A stretch of DNA of 39,159 bases from an uncultured Prevotellaceae bacterium (GTDB taxonomy: Bacteria; Bacteroidota; Bacteroidia; Bacteroidales; Bacteroidaceae): assembly GCA_946534585.1 (NCBI GenBank), contig CAMNCV010000063.1:1-39159 (forward strand), in the 5' to 3' direction. Position 1 is the stretch's first letter. Each line of letters opens with the position of its first letter. Positions 34,150-39,159 of this stretch are shown piece after piece. The position numbers were made by a program, and so were the translations under genes. The notes under the pieces are model-generated. The model made no database searches, was not told the origin of the DNA, and saw only the letters and a list, made by a program, of their open reading frames with translations.

Positions 34150-35080
34150 TGTAGTTGTAATAACTGTTAGGGTTCTTACTCGCTTTGGTAGTTTGTCGGT
34201 AGTTGAGTTTGTGGAAACTTACCTTGTCGGTAAGGTTGTTCCACCATTCAAGGTTGAAATTCTGTGTGATTCGTTGTCCTAACTGTATGAATGCAAAGCT
34301 GTTTCCGCGTGGCATCTGCTTTATCAGCTCTGGGTGCTTGCGTGCTGCGATGCTGAAGAAAAGGTGGAAGATGTAGTACTCCACGGTGCAGTTGTAATCG
34401 CGCCAATATGCTAATAGCATACTGAGGGTGGAGCGCAGCACGGGGTTGTTTGGCTTTGCATGTATGAACCAGTTTGAGGTGCCTATTACCTTGCTGTCTT
34501 TGAAATATCTGAATAGGAACAACTCACTGCTTTGTATCTCTTGCCAATATCTCTTGCCAGTGCACAATACTGATGCATCAATCCATGTGCCGCCATGATG
34601 AATGAGCAGGGCGAGGCGCAGTATGTCGCTGAACAAAGGATGAGGTATGATGCCGTCGTGGTACTTGCGCTCGATATAGTCTGGCAGCGTGACGTAATCA
34701 TGATAGTTGTCGGCGGTAATTATTATCACCTTACTGTCGGGCATATTTGTTAATATGGAGTTATGGCAGGCATGAACCAGATCAGGAGCGTTCTCCATGC
34801 CCTGCAGCCAGCAGAACCATATTACGTTATCGTTTACATTCTTTGCGTGTGGCATTGTTGGCTCCGTATATAACGGTGCATTTGAATATCTTTCTGTCAG
34901 CGTTTTATCTATCCTCCGTGTTATGGCAGGATAGATATATTTGAGGCTTTGCCCGTTGACAATGCAGCGGAAGCATTCCCTGATGCCAGTCCACAACACT
35001 CCCATGCGCAGGTATTGCCACAGCAGGCGCAGGCCACCAAACTGGCGCAGGCGTATGACGAAACGGTCAAAATCTTGCAT
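34112..35080 (-). CDS. Capsular polysaccharide synthesis glycosyltransferase (GT32-like)
   Basis: A 322-residue transferase. VIWFCWLQGMENAPDLVHACHNS (about 87-110) is the start of the Caps_synth/GT32-like domain. SDILRLALLIHHGGTWIDASVLC (about 155-177) carries the conserved D-x-x-R...G-G-x-x-x-D site; here the D-x-D position reads W-I-D-A-S, as in the bacterial capsular subgroup. It likely adds one sugar to the repeat unit at the inner membrane surface. It overlaps the upstream GT4 gene by 14 bases and the downstream gene by 38. Confidence 0.87.
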   Translation of the reverse strand: MQDFDRFVIRLRQFGGLRLLWQYLRMGVLWTGIRECFRCIVNGQSLKYIYPAITRRIDKTLTERYSNAPLYTEPTMPHAKNVNDNVIWFCWLQGMENAPDLVHACHNSILTNMPDSKVIIITADNYHDYVTLPDYIERKYHDGIIPHPLFSDILRLALLIHHGGTWIDASVLCTGKRYWQEIQSSELFLFRYFKDSKVIGTSNWFIHAKPNNPVLRSTLSMLLAYWRDYNCTVEYYIFHLFFSIAARKHPELIKQMPRGNSFAFIQLGQRITQNFNLEWWNNLTDKVSFHKLNYRQTTKASKNPNSYYNYIVNKYGNIHSVL

Positions 35081-36101
35081 AGATGCTGCGCAGGTCTTGG
35101 TTTACCTTCTCAGGTGAGAAATGGTTGCGCACGAACTCCTGACTGTAGGCAGACATATCGCTGCGCTGTTGTTTGTTGTCAATCAGCATGGCGAGCCTGT
35201 CGGCAAGTGCGTCGGCATCGCCAAACGGGAAAGTGACACAGTTCCTGCCCTCCTCAATAACGTCTGGCAGTCCGCCGACTGGAGTGGTGACGACAGGTAT
35301 GCCGTAAGTCCAGGCCTCGAGCACCACCATGGGGAAACCTTCCTCGTAAGAGCACATGCAGAGGATAGAGGCATTGTGGAAATACTCATCCTTCTGCCTG
35401 CCGGTGACGTAGCCCGTGAAGGTTACGCTATCCTGCAGTCCCATGTCGATACTCATCTGATGGAAGCGCTCAACCTCACCGTTGCCGAGCATATAGATAT
35501 GCCAGTCGGGGTAACGGCTTTGCAGTGTCTGCCAAGCCTTGAGCAACAGGTCGGGAGCTTTGTTGTCGTTGAAATAAGCCATCATAAGGATGGTATTCTT
35601 GCGATTGGCATAGTCGCTGTATGGAGTCATGGCGCATGAGTTGTAGAGCACCGTGGTAGGAGTCTTTATGCTGCTGTATGACTCAAGGAAGAGCTTCTGC
35701 CATTTCCTGGCAAGCAAGACGATAAGGTCGGCACGGTGCAGGTGCCACAGAAAGAGTTCGTTGGCTGTATGGTTGCGCAGCTGGTTGCCCATGTGTATGT
35801 GCATGATGATTTTCTTCCTGCCAAGCATGGCGAGCAGGAAGACGGGCATCTGTATTATAAGGCAGATGCGGTCGGGCACCGTATGGAAGTGAACAATATC
35901 AAATCGCCATATAATAAAAAAAGCCATGAAGCATGACTTCATGGCATACCACAACTTCCACAGGTAGTTGCGCTGTATCTGTGTGCCGAGCCAGTAACAG
36001 GAGTATTCCTTCCATGCTGGCATTTGTTCCATCAGTTTGATAGTGGAACTGACGCCGCCGAACGACTCTCTTGCACTGCCTACGACTAATACTTTCTTCA
36101 T
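35067..36101 (-). CDS. Glycosyltransferase family 4
   Basis: A 344-residue GT-B fold enzyme. The N-terminal half has VVGSARESFGGVSSTIKLMEQ (glycine-rich acceptor loop) and FDIVHFHTVPD. The C-terminal donor domain has ILMMAYFNDNKAPDLLLKAW and LGNGEVERF. The E-X7-E motif lies in SYEEGFPMVVLEAW, followed by GIPVVTTPVGGLPDVI. It should transfer a nucleotide-activated sugar with retention. The reading frame is open upstream through a 9-base repeat array back to the stop codon of the preceding acyltransferase gene, with no other start codon. Confidence 0.93.
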   Translation of the reverse strand: MKKVLVVGSARESFGGVSSTIKLMEQMPAWKEYSCYWLGTQIQRNYLWKLWYAMKSCFMAFFIIWRFDIVHFHTVPDRICLIIQMPVFLLAMLGRKKIIMHIHMGNQLRNHTANELFLWHLHRADLIVLLARKWQKLFLESYSSIKTPTTVLYNSCAMTPYSDYANRKNTILMMAYFNDNKAPDLLLKAWQTLQSRYPDWHIYMLGNGEVERFHQMSIDMGLQDSVTFTGYVTGRQKDEYFHNASILCMCSYEEGFPMVVLEAWTYGIPVVTTPVGGLPDVIEEGRNCVTFPFGDADALADRLAMLIDNKQQRSDMSAYSQEFVRNHFSPEKVNQDLRSIYARF

Positions 36102-36119
36102 GATATCGTTGGTGAAATA

Positions 36120-36191
36120 GGAGTTTTCAGAATAATCGGAGTTTTCGGAATAGTCAGAATACTTAGAATAGTCGGATTGCTCGGATTACTC
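36120..36191. repeat. 9-base degenerate tandem repeat, eight copies
   Basis: Eight consecutive 9-mers, for example GGAGTTTTC, AGAATAATC, GGAATAGTC, AGAATAGTC and GGATTACTC, begin at 36120, 36129, 36138, 36147, 36156, 36165, 36174 and 36183. They fill the gap between the acyltransferase stop and the GT4 start and include the last sense codon and the stop. On the coding strand they read as [D/E]-[Y/N]-S type triplets. Confidence 0.85.
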
Positions 36192-36755
36192 TAAAGACTT
36201 GTTTTCTTCGGAATATAATAAAATGTCGTTTTCTTTTTGTTCTTCTTCCGTAAACCTCATCTTCAGCAGTCGGGCTGGCACACCGCCGATGATGGAGTAG
36301 GGGGGGAAAGACTGCGTTACTACTGCTCCGGCGGCAATGACAGAACCGCGACCTATGGTGACACCTTTCAATATTGTCACATTAGCACCTATCCACACGT
36401 CATCCTCGATTACCACAGCAGCATCATTCTCCGGCAGTTTCTCATCGTCAGTGACGTCAATGATGTATTTGCCTATAATGTCTATACGGTGGTCGCCAGT
36501 GATAATAGTGGGATGCGGTCCGAAGATGACCTTTCTTCCAATAGTCAGCGGAGCTTTGGTACAATAGAAAGTGCTGCCCTTGGGAATGGACGTGCCGTCA
36601 CCAATGGAGAGGTTTTGCAAACCTTTGATGTCTGAGGACATTGGACGCAGGTATACGTTGCGTCCGCAATGTTTCATGCATGCCTTCCATACAGGTGCCC
36701 ACAGAGCATCCCAAAGATAAGCTGGTATAAGACTAAACTTCAAGAAGAAACTCAT
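36186..36755 (-). CDS. Hexapeptide-repeat acyltransferase (WcaF/maltose acetyltransferase-like)
   Basis: A 189-residue protein with a left-handed beta-helix. The conserved histidine region is IITGDHRIDI (near 84-93). The hexapeptide run follows in VVIEDDVWIGANVTILKGVTI and GRGSVIAAGAVVTQSFPPYSIIGGVPARLLK. These trimeric enzymes acetylate sugars using acetyl-CoA, here presumably a capsule sugar. The N-terminal hydrophobic helix (LIPAYLWDALWAPVW) resembles other exopolysaccharide O-acetyltransferases. Its ATG lies inside a 7-base tandem repeat shared with the end of glf. Confidence 0.92.
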   Translation of the reverse strand: MSFFLKFSLIPAYLWDALWAPVWKACMKHCGRNVYLRPMSSDIKGLQNLSIGDGTSIPKGSTFYCTKAPLTIGRKVIFGPHPTIITGDHRIDIIGKYIIDVTDDEKLPENDAAVVIEDDVWIGANVTILKGVTIGRGSVIAAGAVVTQSFPPYSIIGGVPARLLKMRFTEEEQKENDILLYSEENKSLE

Positions 36756-36781
36756 GACTCATAATTCATAACTCATAACTC
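36752..36781. repeat. 7-base tandem repeat spanning glf stop and next start
   Basis: Four units (TCATGAC, TCATAAT, TCATAAC, TCATAAC) start at 36752, 36759, 36766 and 36773. On the coding strand each contains ATGA, i.e. ATG and TGA overlapped. The glf stop is in the third unit and the acyltransferase ATG in the first. Confidence 0.8.
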
Positions 36782-37887
36782 AAGACTTGTTCAATCACTG
36801 GAGCCATGTCAAAGTATCGATATTGACCGAGTCTGCCGCCGAAGATGACGTCTTTCTCCTGCTCTGCAAGCTTGCGATACTGCTCAGCCAAAGCATTGTT
36901 GCGCTCGTCATTGACAGGATAGAACTGCTCCATACCCTCTTTGTATTCTGTAGAATACTCTTCGCTTATGACGGTCTTCGGACACTGGTACACTTCCTGG
37001 CCAAACATCTCAAAATGCTTGTGTTCTATGACGCGAGTGTAGGGTTCATCATGCGAAGTGTAGTTGATGACGGCATTGCCCTGATAGTTTGGCATGTCCT
37101 CAATTCGAGTCTTAAACGATACCGTGCGCCAATCGAGTTTCCCCAGTTTGTAATCGAAATACTCATCGAGAGCGCCCGTATATACCAGTTTGTCGGCATA
37201 TTTGCGCCAGTCCTTGTATTCTGAATTAAAGAAATCGGTGCTTGTCTTGCAATCTACGCCCTCAAGAAGTCCGTTGATGAGTTTGTTATATCCACCGATA
37301 GGTATGCCTTGATATTTATCGTTGAAATAATTATTGTCAAATATCATGCGAACAGGCAGACGCTTGATGATGAAGGCTGGTAGCTCGGTACACTTTCGTC
37401 CCCATTGTTTCTCGGTATATTCTTTAATGAGTTTATTGAATATATCCTTACCGACGAGTGTCAGTGCCTGTTCCTCAAGATTCTGTGGTTCTTGACCTTT
37501 CAAAGCAGCTATTGCTTCTGCCTTTTGCTCGTTTATCCTTGCCTCAGCTTCCGCCGGTGTATGTACATCGGGCCACATACGGTTAAAGGTGTTCATGTTG
37601 AAAGGCAGATTATACAGTTCGCCTTTATAGTTTGCCACGGGACAGTTGGTGTATCGGTTGAACTCAACGATGGAGTTTACGAAGTCCCATACCTCCTTGT
37701 TTGAAGTGTGGAATATGTGTGCTCCATATTTATGTACGTTTATACCCTCAATGGCTTCGCAGTAGATATTACCGCCGAGATGTTGACGTTTGTCAATCAC
37801 GAGGCATTTCTTACCGGCTTTTTTTGCTTTATATGCGAAAGTGGCGCCGAAAAGACCGGAACCAACTATAAGATAATCGTATTTCAT
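36766..37887 (-). CDS. glf: UDP-galactopyranose mutase
   Basis: This FAD enzyme converts UDP-galactopyranose to UDP-galactofuranose, so the polysaccharide made by this operon probably contains galactofuranose. The 373-residue protein has the FAD-binding YLIVGSGLFGATFA (5-18), CLVIDKRQHLGGN, KYGAHIFHTSN and EKQWGRKC motifs. The C-terminal GRLGQYRYFDMAPVIEQVL segment is also present. All are strongly conserved in Glf, and the length is usual. Its start overlaps the previous GT4 gene by four bases (ATGA). Confidence 0.97.
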   Translation of the reverse strand: MKYDYLIVGSGLFGATFAYKAKKAGKKCLVIDKRQHLGGNIYCEAIEGINVHKYGAHIFHTSNKEVWDFVNSIVEFNRYTNCPVANYKGELYNLPFNMNTFNRMWPDVHTPAEAEARINEQKAEAIAALKGQEPQNLEEQALTLVGKDIFNKLIKEYTEKQWGRKCTELPAFIIKRLPVRMIFDNNYFNDKYQGIPIGGYNKLINGLLEGVDCKTSTDFFNSEYKDWRKYADKLVYTGALDEYFDYKLGKLDWRTVSFKTRIEDMPNYQGNAVINYTSHDEPYTRVIEHKHFEMFGQEVYQCPKTVISEEYSTEYKEGMEQFYPVNDERNNALAEQYRKLAEQEKDVIFGGRLGQYRYFDMAPVIEQVLSYEL

Positions 37888-39122
37888 ATTTTTTGTTCTG
37901 TCAGTTGTTTATATATATTCATTATAATATCCCCCTTGTTCTCCCAAGATAATTCAGATGATTTTTTGCGACAGTTGTCAGAGAATATCTTTAGTTCATT
38001 TCTGTTTTCATGGAAATAATTTAAGCTATGCGCAAACTCTTTTATGGATTGTTCAGGATTTGACAAAGAGATTTTCTTACCAACGCTGTCATCTATTACG
38101 GCAGACATGCCACAGGTATCGAAACACAATACAGGCAAGCCGTTGCTGATGGCCTCAAGCACCACGGTAGATGTATCTTCGCTGACAGATGTGAAGAAGA
38201 AGAGGTGGGCAGACTGCATGGCTCTCTCCACATCATCATGGGAAGTGTTGCCATGAAGCGTTACCTGACTGTCTATGTGCAATGTACTTATCAAAGACGA
38301 CACCTCGTTTACTTGGTTGTTGTTACCCGTTCCAAATATATGTAAGTGTATGTTTTCGTTTCCGCTCTTCGCTATGGCCTTTATAGCAATGTCTATTCTC
38401 TTGCGATAATCGAATTTTCCAGCCCATACGATGTTCAGGATATCTTCGTCAAACCTTCTGTTTTCATTATGGATGTAATCCTTGCATCCCGTTTCGGGTA
38501 TGATAACAGATTCTAATCCTACATATCGTTTTATAGCATGGTAACTATCTGGAATGGAACTGATTAATGCATCAGCATTATTTAGGGCATGTTTTATTCG
38601 TGGATAATACTTTATCTGTAGTATGTTTAATTTGTTCTTTATATATTGGAAGGTCTTCATCTTCCAATTATTTGCATATTTCAGCGGAAATTGTTTTAAT
38701 CCGCCTATTGGTCCCCAGACTATTGGGATGTTAAATTCCTTGGCAACATCATACAAACATCCTGGTTCGCGAAAACCTATCATGTTTAGTTGATGTATTA
38801 TGTCTATATGCTGCTGCAGGCATATATCCCTTGCTATATTTGCAGTCTTACGTTGCCATTTCCAATAATACCAATAAAAACGCCAGTCGCCTTGATTCCA
38901 GCACATACGCCTCACTTTTTCTGAAACAGGATTATAGAAGAAATGTATCCTTGCCTTTAGTCCTGATGTTTTCAGTACAGCCTCTATGCGCTCCTTGAAT
39001 TCACTTTCTGTAATGACATACACTTCGCAATGTCTCGCAATTGCAAGAACCCAGTTCCAGCCCATTCCAGGCTCACTACCCATATTGGGCGAACATGCGT
39101 ATGCGTTGATTAGAATGGTCAC
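37884..39122 (-). CDS. Glycosyltransferase family 4 (first visible gene of the operon)
   Basis: A 412-residue GT-B glycosyltransferase. The start is a GTG directly after an in-frame TAA. The N-terminus reads ILINAYACSPNMGSEPGMGW, the usual opening of this group, so the gene is complete. The segment WGPIGGLKQFP follows. The donor domain has IVWAGKFDYRKRIDIAIKAI and the E-X7-E motif in SEDTSTVVLEAISNGLPVL. It probably acts on a lipid-linked repeat unit. It overlaps glf by four bases. The operon probably begins further right, as no promoter is seen in the last 37 bases. Confidence 0.93.
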   Translation of the reverse strand: MTILINAYACSPNMGSEPGMGWNWVLAIARHCEVYVITESEFKERIEAVLKTSGLKARIHFFYNPVSEKVRRMCWNQGDWRFYWYYWKWQRKTANIARDICLQQHIDIIHQLNMIGFREPGCLYDVAKEFNIPIVWGPIGGLKQFPLKYANNWKMKTFQYIKNKLNILQIKYYPRIKHALNNADALISSIPDSYHAIKRYVGLESVIIPETGCKDYIHNENRRFDEDILNIVWAGKFDYRKRIDIAIKAIAKSGNENIHLHIFGTGNNNQVNEVSSLISTLHIDSQVTLHGNTSHDDVERAMQSAHLFFFTSVSEDTSTVVLEAISNGLPVLCFDTCGMSAVIDDSVGKKISLSNPEQSIKEFAHSLNYFHENRNELKIFSDNCRKKSSELSWENKGDIIMNIYKQLTEQKI

Positions 39123-39159
39123 GCTTTAGTGTGTGAAAAGTTCTGTTATAAGATTAATA

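Overview
The window looks like chromosomal DNA of a Bacteroidales bacterium, most likely Prevotella or a close relative. The evidence is repeated matches to the Bacteroidetes promoter (TTTG, about 19-20 bases, then TAnnTTTG), A-rich leaders instead of strong Shine-Dalgarno sites, Bacteroidetes-restricted families (DUF4421, DUF5112/DUF5113-like sensor kinase, YARHG lipo/periplasmic protein, GT3 glycogen synthase next to a DUF3417-type glucan phosphorylase), and a dockerin-like C-terminus at the left edge. Identification is from sequence reading only; no database search was run.

Layout. 1-89: tail of a secreted dockerin-like protein. 482-4706: glycogen operon (GT3 glycogen synthase, GT35 phosphorylase) closed by a strong bidirectional terminator. 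4847-6512 (minus): a YARHG/DUF4424-like exported protein whose gene overlaps an Lrp/AsnC regulator. 6941-9498 (plus): formate-tetrahydrofolate ligase, then an OmpA-domain lipoprotein. 9632-13278 (minus): lysS, gpsA, a PD-(D/E)XK (HsdR-N-like) protein and a small basic protein. 13469-18238: a hexuronate catabolism locus, with lacI-type regulator and altronate dehydratase on the minus strand, divergent from KDG kinase and KDPG aldolase on the plus strand. Together these convert altronate to KDG, KDPG, pyruvate and glyceraldehyde-3-phosphate, and three copies of a TGTG-N6-CACA-like site lie in the divergent control region. 18273-22237: a very large hybrid sensor kinase-like protein and recF. 22372-24848 (minus): pepD, pyrK and a doubtful 62-codon ORF. 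24974-27817 (plus): OmpH/Skp-like lipoprotein, Gfo/Idh/MocA oxidoreductase and DUF4421 protein. 27825-32864 (minus): uvrA, two identical tRNA-Asp genes, and a PIN-domain protein with long low-complexity arms. 33007-39122 (minus): a tightly packed exopolysaccharide/capsule operon with two GT4 glycosyltransferases, UDP-galactopyranose mutase, a hexapeptide acyltransferase, a Caps_synth/GT32-like transferase and an NTP_transf_5-like nucleotidyltransferase.

The most unusual layer is between the genes. Several intergenic stretches consist of short periodic DNA: two arrays of a 22-base modular, self-complementary unit (about 6700-6787 and 22246-22333), a 9-base x 8 array that keeps an open frame between two capsule genes (36120-36191), a 7-base x 4 array that supplies both the stop of glf and the start of the next gene (36752-36781), and TTATTCA/AGTGAAA-type repeats near the left edge. 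A second theme is overlapping signals: a terminator whose 3' arm and T-tract encode the apparent signal peptide of the sensor kinase, and promoters placed so close to uvrA and the PIN gene that nearly leaderless mRNAs are predicted. I see no CRISPR array, phage, integrase, transposase or rRNA. No obvious wholly new defence system is visible; the best candidates for undescribed biology are the modular repeats, the sensor kinase layout, and the PIN and PD-(D/E)XK proteins.
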